A stretch of DNA of 64,000 nucleotides from Streptomyces cupreus (GCF_014257025.1 NZ_JACMSF010000022.1:58134-122133); one strand, 5' to 3'. Shown: positions 1 through 8,693, numbered from the stretch's first letter. The notes: a model not told the origin generated them from the sequence alone. Numbers and translations: made by a program.

Positions 1-1
1 C

Positions 2-565
2 GTACGGCTGGACGACGGCCGTGAGGTGCCGAGTGCCGTGACCATCTGGACCGCCGGGTTCGGTGTACCGGATCTCGCCGCGCGCAGCGGGCTGAGCACC
101 GACGCCATGGGCCGGCTGCTCACCGACGAGACGCTGACCAGCGTCGACGACATGCGCATCGTCGCGGCCGGCGACTCCGCCGCCCCGTCGGACCTGCCGC
201 TGCGGATGAGCTGCCAGGCCGCGATGCCGCTCGGCGCCCGCGCCGCGGACACCGTGCTCAGCCGGATCGCGGGGGAGGAGCCCTCGACCCTCAACCAGAC
301 CTTCGCCGGGCAGTGCATCAGCCTCGGCCGGCAGGCCGGCATCTTCCAGTTCGCCCACCGGTACGACGTGGCCGTGGGCTTCCACATCGGCGGCCGCCCC
401 GGCGCAAAGCTCAAGGAGTTCGTGTGCAAGGGCATCGTCCGGCACCTGTCCGGCGAGGCGAACAAGCCCGGCTCGTACCGCCTGCACAAGGTCTCGGGAG
501 GCCCCAGGCGCCGGCAGCTCCTGGACACCGAGCGCACCGACGCCACCGTCGAACCCGTGGCCTGA
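2..565 (+). CDS. NAD(P)/FAD-dependent oxidoreductase, C-terminal part (5' end outside window)
   Basis: The frame is open from the first bases, so the gene begins upstream of the window. The visible ~187 residues contain the last part of a type-II NADH dehydrogenase-like flavoprotein: a WTAGF segment, a segment for the second flavin contact (VAAGDSAAP, typical of the Gly-Asp dinucleotide that binds FAD ribityl phosphate), and a tail that would cover the active-site face. It probably oxidises NAD(P)H; the electron acceptor cannot be read from this fragment. The sigma factor gene starts 29 bases downstream. In many actinomycetes a SigJ-type factor sits beside such an oxidoreductase, which suggests a redox-linked pair. 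The Rossmann GxGxxG motif of the N-terminus is not in view. Confidence 0.8.
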   Translation, partial: VRLDDGREVPSAVTIWTAGFGVPDLAARSGLSTDAMGRLLTDETLTSVDDMRIVAAGDSAAPSDLPLRMSCQAAMPLGARAADTVLSRIAGEEPSTLNQTFAGQCISLGRQAGIFQFAHRYDVAVGFHIGGRPGAKLKEFVCKGIVRHLSGEANKPGSYRLHKVSGGPRRRQLLDTERTDATVEPVA

Positions 566-594
566 CCCGCGCCCGCACAGGGGAGAGACCGACC

Positions 595-1491
595 ATGAGT
601 GATCACGCCACCGACCCGGCGACCGAGGTCTTCGTCGCCCACCGCAACCTCCTGTTCACCGTCGCCTACGAGATGCTCGGCTCGGCGGCCGACGCCGAGG
701 ACGTCCTCCAGGAGACCTGGCTGCGGTGGGTCGAGCTCGACCTGGAGCAGGTGCGTGACCCCCGGGCCTACCTGGTCCGGATGACCACCCGGCAGTCGCT
801 CAACCGCCTGCGCAGCATGAAGCGCCGCAAGGAGTCGTACGTAGGTCCGTGGCTGCCCGAACCCCTGCTCACCTCGCCGGACGTGGCCGAGGACGTCGAA
901 CTCGCCGAGAGTGTCTCGATGGCGCTCATGCTCGTCCTGGAGACGCTCTCGCCGACGGAACGCGCCGTCTTCGTCCTGCGCGAGGTCTTCGACGTCGGCT
1001 ACGACGAGATCGCCGCCGCCGTCGACAAGACCCCCGCCGCCGTACGCCAGATCGCCCACCGCGCCCGGCAGCACGTCGAGTCCCGCCGCCCCCGCGAGGC
1101 GGTCTCCGCGAGCCGGATCCGGGCGGCGCTCGACTCCTTCCGGCGCACCCTTGAGACCGGCGACCTCCAGGGCCTGCTCGACGTCCTCGCCCCCGACGTC
1201 GTCCTCATGACCGACGGCGGCGGCATCAAGCAGGCCGCGGTACGCCCGATCCTCGGCGCCGACCGGGTGAGCCGCTACATGATCGGCGGCATCGGAAAGG
1301 CCCAGGTCACGATCGCCTACGAGCCCACCGTGGTGAACGGCCACCCGGCCCTCGCTCTCGTCGTGAACGGCGAGACCGACGGCATCATGGCGATCCGCCT
1401 CGACGACGACCGCATCAGCGGCCTCTACTACGTCCGCAACCCCGAGAAGCTCACGCACATCGACTCGGAGACCCGGCTCACGCTGCGCTGA
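595..1491 (+). CDS. RNA polymerase sigma factor, SigJ-type ECF
   Basis: 298 residues. Residues ~12-75 form sigma region 2 (AYEMLGSAADAEDVLQETWL is the classic 2.2-2.4 stretch) and ~115-165 form region 4 (LSPTERAVFVLREVF, then DEIAAAVDKTPAAVRQIAHR). The last ~110 residues are a SnoaL-like (NTF2-fold) extension, which marks the ECF41/SigJ-like group where the C-terminal domain takes the place of a separate anti-sigma factor. ATG was chosen because GGGAGAG lies 8-14 bases upstream and region 2 follows at once; the longer frame upstream overlaps the oxidoreductase gene and has no homologous content. It is probably co-transcribed with the upstream oxidoreductase. Confidence 0.88.
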   Translation: MSDHATDPATEVFVAHRNLLFTVAYEMLGSAADAEDVLQETWLRWVELDLEQVRDPRAYLVRMTTRQSLNRLRSMKRRKESYVGPWLPEPLLTSPDVAEDVELAESVSMALMLVLETLSPTERAVFVLREVFDVGYDEIAAAVDKTPAAVRQIAHRARQHVESRRPREAVSASRIRAALDSFRRTLETGDLQGLLDVLAPDVVLMTDGGGIKQAAVRPILGADRVSRYMIGGIGKAQVTIAYEPTVVNGHPALALVVNGETDGIMAIRLDDDRISGLYYVRNPEKLTHIDSETRLTLR

Positions 1492-1524
1492 ACACCGCCG
1501 GGAAGCTGGGACATGACACGGCGC

Positions 1525-1552
1525 ACTATTGCAAGCAGGTGCTTGCAATAGT
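1525..1552. promoter_or_regulatory. Perfect 13-bp inverted repeat, likely operator of the XRE regulator
   Basis: The arms actattgcaagca and tgcttgcaatagt are perfect complements around a 2-base gg spacer. The site ends 26 bases before the ATG of the XRE-family regulator, where it would overlap or follow the promoter. Its dyad symmetry fits a dimeric HTH protein, so autoregulation is the simplest reading. That is inference from position and symmetry. Confidence 0.6.
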
Positions 1553-1578
1553 TAGCGCGGGTGGTGCAAGGTGGAGGC

Positions 1579-2103
1579 ATGGCAACGCTCAATGTCGGCA
1601 ATCTCGGTGAGTATCTGCGCGAGCAGCGGCGGAACGCCCAGCTCTCGCTGCGGCAGCTCGCCGAGGCCGCCGGGGTGTCCAACCCGTATCTGAGTCAGAT
1701 CGAGCGCGGGCTGCGCAAGCCCAGCGCGGAGGTCCTCCAGCAGGTCGCCAAGGCACTGCGGATCTCCGCCGAGACGCTGTATGTGCGGGCCGGAATCCTG
1801 GACGCCGAGCGGGACCGGGACGAGGTGGAGACGCGTGCCGTCATCCTCGCCGATCCCACGCTGACCGAGCAGCAGAAGCAGGCGCTGCTCCAGATCTACG
1901 AGTCCTTCTGCAAGGAGAACGGCTTCGGGATCACGGCGGCCGAGACCACCGCCATGACGGGCGCTGACCCCGGCGAGGACGCCGGGCCCGTGGGACTCGG
2001 AGACAGCACGCGCACGAACGACGGCAAGGATGCCGACGTAAAAGACATAGCAGACATACAGGACACCGAGGATCCGCAGGAGCCGCGGCAGTCGGCCGGC
2101 TGA
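1579..2103 (+). CDS. XRE-family helix-turn-helix regulator
   Basis: 174 residues. A Cro/C1-type HTH occupies residues ~10-65 (LREQRRNAQLSLRQLAEAAG, then SNPYLSQIERGLRKPS). The middle (~75-115) is a short helical segment with LTEQQKQALLQIYESF, and the last ~60 residues are acidic and low-complexity, probably disordered. The start is the ATG preceded by GGTGGAGG at 1570-1577; a GTG 18 bases upstream would place the ribosome site inside the protein. A perfect palindrome just upstream suggests it represses itself. The next gene encodes an HbhA-like protein, a likely co-regulated neighbour. Its effector is unknown. Confidence 0.85.
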   Translation: MATLNVGNLGEYLREQRRNAQLSLRQLAEAAGVSNPYLSQIERGLRKPSAEVLQQVAKALRISAETLYVRAGILDAERDRDEVETRAVILADPTLTEQQKQALLQIYESFCKENGFGITAAETTAMTGADPGEDAGPVGLGDSTRTNDGKDADVKDIADIQDTEDPQEPRQSAG

Positions 2104-2189
2104 GCCGGGCAACCGGCCGCCGTCGCACGCGCCCACGGGACCACACCCACAAAACCCTCACCTGCAAGCGACCCGGGAGGACCATCAAA

Positions 2190-2840
2190 ATGGCCATCAC
2201 CGACGACCTCCGCAAGACCCTCAGCGACCCGACCCCGCTCTACTTCGCCGCCGGCACCGCCGACCTGGCCTTCCAGCAGGCCAAGAAGGTCCCCGGCCTG
2301 GTGGAGCAGCTGCGCGCCGAGGCCCCGGCCCGGATCGAGGCCGTACGCAACTCCGACCCGAAGGCCGTCCAGGAGAAGGCCGCCGCGCGCGCCAAGGAGG
2401 CGCAGGCCCGCGTCAAGGAGACGCAGGAGAACCTCCAGGCCAAGGTCAGCGAGTTCATCAGCACCCTCGACGGTGACCTGAAGAAGCTCGGCACCACCCT
2501 CGACGCCGACCTGAAGAAGCTCGGTGAGAGCGCCCAGGACTTCGCGCTGCGCGGCGTCGGCGTGGCCGCCGAGTACGCCGTGAAGGCCCGTGAGACCTAC
2601 GAGAAGGTCGCCGAGCACGGCGAGCAGACCGTGAAGACCTGGCGCGGCGAGGCGGCCGAGGAGATCGAGGAGCTCGCCGTCGCCGTCGAGCCGAAGGCCG
2701 AGCCCGTCGAGGTCAAGGAGGCGGACAAGCCGGCCGAGGCCAAGCCCGCCGCGACGGCCGCGCCGAAGAAGCCCACCACCGCGAAGAAGACGGCGCCGCG
2801 CAAGACGACCGCCAAGAAGACGACTCCGCCCGCGAAGTAA
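2190..2840 (+). CDS. HbhA-like protein with histone-like Lys/Ala/Pro tail
   Basis: 216 residues. The first ~150 are strongly helical and amphipathic with heptad-like spacing (ARAKEAQARVKETQENL, then KVSEFISTLDGDLKKLG, echoed by TTLDADLKKLG), like mycobacterial heparin-binding hemagglutinin and apolipoprotein-like coiled coils. The last ~45 residues are an Ala/Pro/Lys/Thr tail (AKKTAPRKTTAKK) resembling histone H1 tails and the HbhA C-terminus. No signal peptide is seen. A strong GGGAGGA ribosome site precedes the ATG. The role is not established in Streptomyces: polyanion (DNA, membrane or glycan) binding is plausible. It follows the XRE gene by 86 bases. Confidence 0.7.
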   Translation: MAITDDLRKTLSDPTPLYFAAGTADLAFQQAKKVPGLVEQLRAEAPARIEAVRNSDPKAVQEKAAARAKEAQARVKETQENLQAKVSEFISTLDGDLKKLGTTLDADLKKLGESAQDFALRGVGVAAEYAVKARETYEKVAEHGEQTVKTWRGEAAEEIEELAVAVEPKAEPVEVKEADKPAEAKPAATAAPKKPTTAKKTAPRKTTAKKTTPPAK

Positions 2841-2954
2841 GCGCGCGGGGCGATAAGGGGACGGGTCGGGCACTTACGTGGTGCTCGGCCCGTTGTCCGG
2901 GTAGCGGGCCTGCCGTTGCGGGTACGGTGACCGCGTAGGGACGAGCCGAGTCGG

Positions 2955-3305
2955 GTGGTGGACGTAGTGCTGATGCAGGGCTTCAACAACTTCATGGGGC
3001 TGCTGTACCTGGCGATGCTGGCGTTCGCGGTGGTGGCGTTCGTCATGGCAGCCCTGTTCCGCGAGGACGCGTACCGCGCCGCCGACAAGCAGAACAAGGG
3101 TTTCTGGCTGATCATCCTCGGCGTCGCTGTCGCCGTGAACTTCCTGGTGCCGATGCTCTTCCTCCAGATCGCGGGCCTGATCGCCTCGATCGTCTTCTTC
3201 GTCGACGTACGCCCGGCCCTCCGCCAGGTCTCCGGCGGCCGAGGCCGTGGCCGAGGCGGCTCAAGCAGCGATGGCCCCTACGGCCCTTGGAACGGCGGAC
3301 GGTAA
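2955..3305 (+). CDS. DUF2516 family small membrane protein
   Basis: 116 residues with two or three hydrophobic segments: ~14-34 (LLYLAMLAFAVVAFVMAAL), ~50-70 (FWLIILGVAVAVNFLVPM) and ~72-88. Between the first two lies a charged loop (FREDAYRAADKQNKGFW) characteristic of DUF2516. The C-terminus is a Gly/Arg/Ser-rich cytoplasmic tail. Function is unknown. The start is uncertain: GTG at 2955 gives the full form, while an in-frame ATG at 2973 would remove six residues; neither has a strong ribosome site. Confidence 0.75.
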   Translation: MVDVVLMQGFNNFMGLLYLAMLAFAVVAFVMAALFREDAYRAADKQNKGFWLIILGVAVAVNFLVPMLFLQIAGLIASIVFFVDVRPALRQVSGGRGRGRGGSSSDGPYGPWNGGR

Positions 3306-3310
3306 CTGCA

Positions 3311-3370
3311 GCGCCCCGTTAGGGGCGCGGGGAACTGCGCGACCAGCCACGACGGGCCCGCAGTCGGCAT
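3311..3370. repeat. Streptomyces dispersed hairpin repeat (downstream of DUF2516 gene)
   Basis: A small hairpin (gcgcccc, loop, ggggcgc at 3311-3328) continues into ggggaactgcgcgaccagcc and a GC-rich flank. I recognise this wording from many Streptomyces intergenic regions, usually at gene ends. A relative of its hairpin core occurs at 25467-25491. Here it lies between convergent genes and may end transcription from both sides. Confidence 0.6.
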
Positions 3371-3400
3371 ACGACACTCGCCCCCGCGGCGATCAACCGC

Positions 3401-4747
3401 TCATCCCACCCGATCCAGCAGCAGCACAGCCACGTCATCGGTCAGCTCCCCGCCATTGAGGTTCCGGACCTCGTTGACGGCTGCCCCGAGCAGCGCCTCT
3501 CCCCGCAGCCCCTCGGCGAGCTGCCGCCGGACCATGGACACCATCCCGTCCTGGCCGAGACGCTCCTTGCCCTCGCCGATCCGCCCCTCGATCAGCCCGT
3601 CGGTGTAGAGCATCAGGCTCCACTCCGGTCCCAGCTCCACCTGCATCCGCGGCCACCGGGCCCCGGGCAGCAGACCGAGAGCCGGCCCGTTGTTGTCGTA
3701 CGGCAGCAACTTCGCCTGACGACCCGGCCGGGCGAGCAGCGGCGACGGATGCCCGGCGAGACACAGGCCCGCCCGGCGACCGTCCGGTGCGATGTCCACC
3801 GTGCACAGCGTCGCGAAGATCTCGTCGTCCGCCCGCTCGTGCTCCAGCACCTGCTGAAGCGTGCCCAGTAGCTCGTCCCCGCACAGCCCGGCCAGCGTCA
3901 GCGCCCGCCAGGCGATCCGCAGCTCGACACCGAGCGCGGCCTCGTCGGGACCGTGACCACAGACGTCACCGATCATGGCGTGCACCGTGCCGTCGGACGT
4001 ACGGACCACATCGTAGAAGTCACCGCCGAGCAGTGCCCGCGACCGCCCCGGGCGGTAGCGCGCGGCGAACCGCAGTGACGAGCCCTCCAGCAGCGGCGTG
4101 GGCAGCAGGCCTCGCTCAAGGCGGCGGTTCTCCTGCGCCCGCACCCGGCCCTCGGCCAGCCGGCGCTCGGCGGAGTCGGAACGTTTCCTCTCCACCGCGT
4201 AACGGATCGCGCGGCTCAGCAGCCGGCCGTCCAGCTCGTCCCGGAGGAGATAGTCCTGGGCGCCCACCCGCACCGCCTCCGCGCCGCGCTCGGCATCGCC
4301 GGACGCGGTGAGGGCGAGCACGGCGTGCCGGGGCGCGAGCTCCAGCACGTGCTTGAGCACGGCGAGCTCGTCGCTGTCGCCGCCGCGGCCCGGCGCGGGC
4401 AGCGCCAGGTCCAGCAGGATGCAGTGGACGTCGTCGGTGAGCAGCCGCTCGGCCTCGGTGAGGTTGCGGGCGGTGCGCACCCGGATCGGCTTGCCCGCCC
4501 AGTCGAGCAGTTCGGGCAGGACGGTGGAGCCGCCCGGATCGTCCTCGATGAGCAGCAGTGTCAGCTGGGTATGGGCGGTGCCGGTGGCACTGGTGTGGTG
4601 CGTGTTCTTCTTCTCGGTGTGCTCGACCGTGTCGTCCTCGCGCGGGGCCTCTTCGGCCGAGGGGCCGCCCACTGTGGGTGCGGCCGTCTGCGCCTGACCA
4701 CCTTCCACGGCCGGGATCGCTCTCTGCCGCGGTACGGGTACGGGCAT
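3401..4747 (-). CDS. Response regulator-PP2C (SpoIIE/RsbU-type) serine/threonine phosphatase
   Basis: 448 residues. A disordered N-terminus (~1-60) is followed by a receiver domain at ~62-185 with acidic pocket EDD (68-70) and phospho-acceptor D113 in LLDLALP; the usual Lys of KP is replaced (DYLLRDELD). A short coiled linker leads to a PP2C/SpoIIE domain from ~215 with metal-binding motifs GGDFYDVV, GDVCGHGPDEA, YTDGLIEGR and DDVAVLLL. Such proteins dephosphorylate anti-sigma-factor antagonists when their receiver is engaged. The start was set at the ATG with a strong GGAAGGGAAGGA site just upstream; a longer frame of 29 residues is possible. No cognate kinase or anti-anti-sigma gene is adjacent. 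Confidence 0.85.
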   Translation of the reverse strand: MPVPVPRQRAIPAVEGGQAQTAAPTVGGPSAEEAPREDDTVEHTEKKNTHHTSATGTAHTQLTLLLIEDDPGGSTVLPELLDWAGKPIRVRTARNLTEAERLLTDDVHCILLDLALPAPGRGGDSDELAVLKHVLELAPRHAVLALTASGDAERGAEAVRVGAQDYLLRDELDGRLLSRAIRYAVERKRSDSAERRLAEGRVRAQENRRLERGLLPTPLLEGSSLRFAARYRPGRSRALLGGDFYDVVRTSDGTVHAMIGDVCGHGPDEAALGVELRIAWRALTLAGLCGDELLGTLQQVLEHERADDEIFATLCTVDIAPDGRRAGLCLAGHPSPLLARPGRQAKLLPYDNNGPALGLLPGARWPRMQVELGPEWSLMLYTDGLIEGRIGEGKERLGQDGMVSMVRRQLAEGLRGEALLGAAVNEVRNLNGGELTDDVAVLLLDRVG

Positions 4748-5029
4748 CGTCTTGGGTTCCTTCCCTCCCCCCGAGGGCACGGCGGGGACGAGGGACCTCG
4801 ACCCACCGACGGGGACCATAGCGGTAGTCGGCACCGCAAAGGAATGGCGCAGGCCACGCCGTTCGGCGGCTGGCCTCTGTCATATGCCGCGTTCTGTACC
4901 GCAGTTGGGCAGGGCGGGAGGCCCAGGGGGATGACGAACGTCACGTCCGCCCGGGGTTTGGAACGGCCGCGCGCGTGCAGTGCGTCACGTGGCCCCGGTC
5001 ACCCCGGGGCCGTGAGCGTGACTCCGGTC

Positions 5030-6121
5030 TCATACGTCCGGTCGTACGACCGCCAGGATCGGCATGGAACCGGCGCCCGCGAGGGTCACCGTGCGCCCCG
5101 GGCGCGGGGCGTGCACGATCGCGCCGTCGCCGACGTACATGGCGACATGGCTGGCGTCGTCGTTGTAGATGATGAGGTCGCCGGGGCGCATGTCCTTGAT
5201 GTCGATGCGCTTGAGCTGCTTCCACTGCTCCTGCGAGGTGCGCGGAATCGGCTGCCCGGCCGCCGCCCAGGCCTGGGACGTCAGCCCCGAGCAGTCGAAG
5301 GTGTCGGGCCCCTCGGCGCCCCATTCGTACGGCTTGCCCAACTGTGCGGTGACATAGGCCACGGCCGTCTTGCCCTGCGCGGTCGCCTTGCCGTCGATCT
5401 CGTCGAGTATCCCGGAGTCCAGCCAGGCGGTTTGTGCCTTGCGAGCGGCCTGCCGCTCCAGTTCGGCGAGGCGCTCCTTCTCCTCCGCCTCCAGCTCCGA
5501 CTCCAGCTTCTCGGCGGCCGCGATCTGCTTCTTGACCTTCGCCTTCGCCTTGGCCTTGGCCTTGCGGTTCGCCTCCAGCTTCTCCCACTGGGCGGAGGCG
5601 TCCTTCGCGTACTGCTCCAAGTCCTGCTGGGTGCGGGTCAGTTCGCCGAGCAGCCCCTTGGTCGCGCGCTCGCCCTGGATCACCCGGCCCGCGCCGTCGA
5701 GAAATTCCTGCGGGTCGTCGCTGAGCATCAGCTTGGCCTCGTCCGGCAGTCCGCCGCTGCGGTACTGCGCGGCGGCCGCGGCGCCGGCCCGCTCCTTGAG
5801 GTCGTCCAGCTTCTTCTTGCCCTTGACGATCTTCTTCGCCAGGGCCACGATCTCGGCGGACTGCTTCTCGGCCTTCTCCTCGGCGGAGTTGTACGCGTCG
5901 GTGGCCACGGCCGCGTCGTGATAGAGCCGGTCCAGCTTCTTGCGTACGGCCTCAAGGTCCTTGTTGGTCACCGGAGTCGAGGTCGCGCTCGGGGATGAGG
6001 TCGCGCTCGGGGATGGTGACGGGGTCGGACTCGCGAACGCGGTGCCCGGTGCCGCCAGCACGGTCACCGCGCAGACCACGGTGACGGCAGCGGTGATGAG
6101 GCTGCGCCTGCCCGTACCCAT
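5030..6121 (-). CDS. Secreted NlpC/P60 (C40) peptidoglycan endopeptidase, RipA-like
   Basis: 363 residues. A Sec signal peptide (RRSLITAAVTVVCAVTVLAA, cleavage near AFA-SPT) leads into a Pro/Ser/Thr linker, a long coiled coil (~50-235, rich in Ala/Glu/Lys, including KAKAKAKAKVKKQIAAAEKL) and a C-terminal NlpC/P60 domain (~250-360). The catalytic Cys is in DTFDCSGLTSQAW and the His in DDASHVAMYVGDG. This family cleaves the D-Glu-mDAP stem bond of peptidoglycan; the coiled coil probably holds the enzyme inactive or binds partners. The start is fixed by GGGGGAAGAGGT directly before the ATG. I saw no c-di-AMP riboswitch in the 206-base upstream gap, although related wall hydrolases often have one. 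Confidence 0.9.
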   Translation of the reverse strand: MGTGRRSLITAAVTVVCAVTVLAAPGTAFASPTPSPSPSATSSPSATSTPVTNKDLEAVRKKLDRLYHDAAVATDAYNSAEEKAEKQSAEIVALAKKIVKGKKKLDDLKERAGAAAAAQYRSGGLPDEAKLMLSDDPQEFLDGAGRVIQGERATKGLLGELTRTQQDLEQYAKDASAQWEKLEANRKAKAKAKAKVKKQIAAAEKLESELEAEEKERLAELERQAARKAQTAWLDSGILDEIDGKATAQGKTAVAYVTAQLGKPYEWGAEGPDTFDCSGLTSQAWAAAGQPIPRTSQEQWKQLKRIDIKDMRPGDLIIYNDDASHVAMYVGDGAIVHAPRPGRTVTLAGAGSMPILAVVRPDV

Positions 6122-6327
6122 ACCTCTTCCCCCAACCTGATTTACCGTCAGTAACTTACGGTCGTCTGGGGGATCGTGCCATGTCGCCGCGTAAAACGAC
6201 AGAGGTTGTGCATCCTGCTGCTTTCCCCCTTTCCGCCCCCTCATGACGATCTCCCCGCCCATGTGACGAACGACTCGCGGAGATCGTTCCCCGCAGGTCA
6301 GTGCCTCGGGGGCGAGGTGACGGGCGC

Positions 6328-7173
6328 TCAGCGGACCGGTGCCAACGCCCCCCACGCCACCGTGACTTCGCCCTGCCGCCAGCGCACCGGCCCGTCCAGC
6401 ACCGGCCAGTGGGCCGTCAGCTCCCGCACCGCCCGTATCCAGCGCTGCCGGGCGCCGTAGGAGGCATAGGGCGCGGCGGCGGCCCAGGCGCGGTCGAAGT
6501 CCCGCAGGAAGGCATGGACCGGCTCACCGGGGACGTTCCGGTGGATGAGCGCCTTCGGCAGCCGCTCGGCGAGATCCGAGGGCCGCTCCAGAGACCCGAG
6601 CCGCGTCGCGAAGGTCACCGTGCGCGCCCCCTCAGGGCCGAGCGCGACCCACACATGCCGCCGCCCGATCTCATCGCAGGTCCCCTCGACCAGCAGCCCA
6701 CCACGGGAGCCATCGCCGGCCGGAGCGAGCCGCGCGCGCAGCCGCTCCCATACGGCGGCCACCTCGCCCTCCTCGTACTGCCGCAGCACGTTGGCGGCCC
6801 GGATCAGCATCGGCCGCTGGGGGATCGGGATCTCGAACCCGCCGTGCCGGAAGACGAGCCCCGCGCGCTCGTACGGCCGGGCGGCCGCGACCCGGGCCGG
6901 TTCGATCTCGACGCCCACGACACGCGCGCGTGGCGCGACGGTACGCAGCCGCCCGAGCAGTTCCACGGCCGTCCAGGGGGCGGCGCCGTACCCGAGATCG
7001 ACCGCTACGGGCTCCCCGGCCCGCCGTAGCTCGGCCCCGTGCGTCGCCGCGATCCAGCGGTCCATGCGGCGCAGGCGGTTGGGGTTGGTGGTCCCGCGCG
7101 TCACCGTTCCCACGATGGGGGTCCCCCCGTTCGAGCGAAGCCGAGACTGGGGGAGAGATGCGGCGCGGGTCAT
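6328..7173 (-). CDS. Class I SAM-dependent methyltransferase-like protein
   Basis: 281 residues. The SAM-binding signature is VAVDLGYGAAPWTAVELLGR (motif I, ~50-70), followed by VVGVEIEPARV (acidic motif II) and FRHGGFEIP. The substrate is unknown. The N-terminus contains SLPQSRLRSNGGTP, encoded by a dispersed repeat (see 7117-7157), which looks like inserted sequence because the conserved fold begins only after residue ~25. The gene is divergent from mshA, with 182 bases between the starts, as in other Streptomyces. Confidence 0.78.
   Translation of the reverse strand: MTRAASLPQSRLRSNGGTPIVGTVTRGTTNPNRLRRMDRWIAATHGAELRRAGEPVAVDLGYGAAPWTAVELLGRLRTVAPRARVVGVEIEPARVAAARPYERAGLVFRHGGFEIPIPQRPMLIRAANVLRQYEEGEVAAVWERLRARLAPAGDGSRGGLLVEGTCDEIGRRHVWVALGPEGARTVTFATRLGSLERPSDLAERLPKALIHRNVPGEPVHAFLRDFDRAWAAAAPYASYGARQRWIRAVRELTAHWPVLDGPVRWRQGEVTVAWGALAPVR
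7117..7157 (-). repeat. Coding-embedded dispersed repeat, copy 1 (in methyltransferase N-terminus)
   Basis: Read on the minus strand this ~41-base block has a ctctccccc start, a central ttcgctcg and an ending ggggggaccccc. It matches 19951-19991 in ispD closely and in the same reading frame (LPQSRLRSNGGTP against LPHARIRSRGGTP). The C-rich start and the G-rich stretch are partly complementary, so the RNA can fold. I recall this element from many Streptomyces genomes. Confidence 0.7.
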
Positions 7174-7355
7174 GCCTAAGAGGGTATGCGGCGGCACCGT
7201 CCACGCACCCCACCATCGAACGGTTGAGCGACTTATGGTAATGATTCGACAAAGAACTCCCGGCGGGAAATGGAGCCGGGCCCTCCGGCGTTGCACTCCC
7301 GTGGAGGGCCCGCACGTCCTCCCTCAGGCATGCCCGCAGCGAGGAGGACCGCCAC

Positions 7356-8693
7356 GTGAGCCACTACGTCAGCAGGCTCGGGCGTCGTTCTGTGGCGGCA
7401 CCCCCGCGGCTGCGTCTGCACCGCCGCCCCCGCCGCGTCGCGATGCTCTCCGTGCACACCTCACCGCTCCACCAGCCCGGCACCGGCGACGCCGGCGGCA
7501 TGAACGTCTACATCGTGGAGCTCGCGCAGCGCCTCGCCGCGATCAACATCGAGGTCGAGATCTTCACGCGCGCGACCACCGCCGCCCTCCCGCCGACCGT
7601 GGAGATGGCCCCCGGCGTCACCGTCAGGCACGTCGACGCGGGCCCCTACGAGGGCCTCGCCAAGGAGGAGCTCCCCGCCCAGCTCTGCGCCTTCACCCAC
7701 GGCGTGATGCAGGCCTGGGCCGGCCACCGCCCCGGCCACTACGACCTCGTCCACTCGCACTACTGGCTCTCCGGCCACGTCGGCTGGCTCGCCGCCCAGC
7801 GCTGGGGCACCCCCCTGGTGCACGCCATGCACACGATGGCCAAGGTCAAGAACGCCAACCTCGCGGAGGGCGACAGCCCCGAACCCGCCGCCCGGGTCAT
7901 CGGCGAGACCCAGATCGTGGCCGCCGCGGACCGCCTGATCGCGAACACTGCGGAGGAGTCCGACGAACTCGTCCGCCACTACCACGCGGCCCCCGACAAG
8001 GTCGCCGTGGTCCACCCCGGCGTCAACCTCGACCGCTTCTCGCCGGCCGACGGCCGCGCAGCCGCCCGCGCCCGCCTCGGCCTGCCCCAGGACGCCCTGA
8101 TCCCGCTCTTCGCGGGCCGCATCCAGCCCCTGAAGGCCCCGGACGTGCTGCTGCGCGCGGTCGCCGTCCTGCTCGACGATCGCCCCGAGCTGCGCTCCCG
8201 CATGATCGTCCCGGTCGTCGGTGGCCCGAGCGGCAGCGGCCTCGCCAAACCCGAGGGCCTGCAGAAGCTGGCGGCCCGCCTCGGCATCGCCGACGTCGTA
8301 CGGTTCCGTCCGCCCGTCGGCCAGGACCAGCTCGCGGACTGGTTCCGGGCCGCCTCGGTCCTCGTCATGCCCTCCTACAGCGAGTCCTTCGGGCTGGTCG
8401 CCATAGAGGCACAGGCGGCCGGGACTCCGGTGCTCGCGGCGGCGGTCGGCGGACTCCCGGTGGCCGTGCGCGACGGGCAGACCGGCTTCCTCGTACGAGG
8501 ACACCAACCCGCCGCCTACGCGCGCGTGCTGCGCGATTTCGCCGAGAACCCGGAGCTTTCCGCCCGGATGGGCGCCGCCGCGGCCCGGCACGCCCAGTCC
8601 TTCGGCTGGGACACCGCGGCCGCCGCCACGGCGGACGTCTACACGGCGGCGATCCAGGCCCACCGCCGTCGCGTACGCTCGCACCATGGCTGA
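7356..8693 (+). CDS. mshA: MshA, D-inositol-3-phosphate glycosyltransferase (mycothiol synthesis)
   Basis: 445 residues, the usual length for the family. It catalyses the first committed mycothiol step, transferring GlcNAc from UDP-GlcNAc to 1L-myo-inositol-1-phosphate. GT-B fold features: SVHTSPLHQPGTGDAGGMNVYI near residue 40 (acceptor and phosphate loop), HSHYWLSG (~130), and the GT4 nucleotide-sugar EX7E region around SYSESFGLVAIEAQAAGTPV (~340). The GTG start has a GAGGAGG site. It overlaps the following YbjN gene by 8 bases, indicating translational coupling. Confidence 0.95.
   Translation: MSHYVSRLGRRSVAAPPRLRLHRRPRRVAMLSVHTSPLHQPGTGDAGGMNVYIVELAQRLAAINIEVEIFTRATTAALPPTVEMAPGVTVRHVDAGPYEGLAKEELPAQLCAFTHGVMQAWAGHRPGHYDLVHSHYWLSGHVGWLAAQRWGTPLVHAMHTMAKVKNANLAEGDSPEPAARVIGETQIVAAADRLIANTAEESDELVRHYHAAPDKVAVVHPGVNLDRFSPADGRAAARARLGLPQDALIPLFAGRIQPLKAPDVLLRAVAVLLDDRPELRSRMIVPVVGGPSGSGLAKPEGLQKLAARLGIADVVRFRPPVGQDQLADWFRAASVLVMPSYSESFGLVAIEAQAAGTPVLAAAVGGLPVAVRDGQTGFLVRGHQPAAYARVLRDFAENPELSARMGAAAARHAQSFGWDTAAAATADVYTAAIQAHRRRVRSHHG

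Noticed and set aside
1896..2873. Long minus-strand frame across the XRE and HbhA-like genes
   Set aside because: Antisense shadow of GC-rich genes; Leu/Gly/Arg composition and no family motif.
6122..6327. Possible c-di-AMP (ydaO) riboswitch upstream of the NlpC/P60 gene
   Set aside because: Related wall hydrolases often have one, but the conserved core was not seen; only a small ttac...gtaa symmetry is present.
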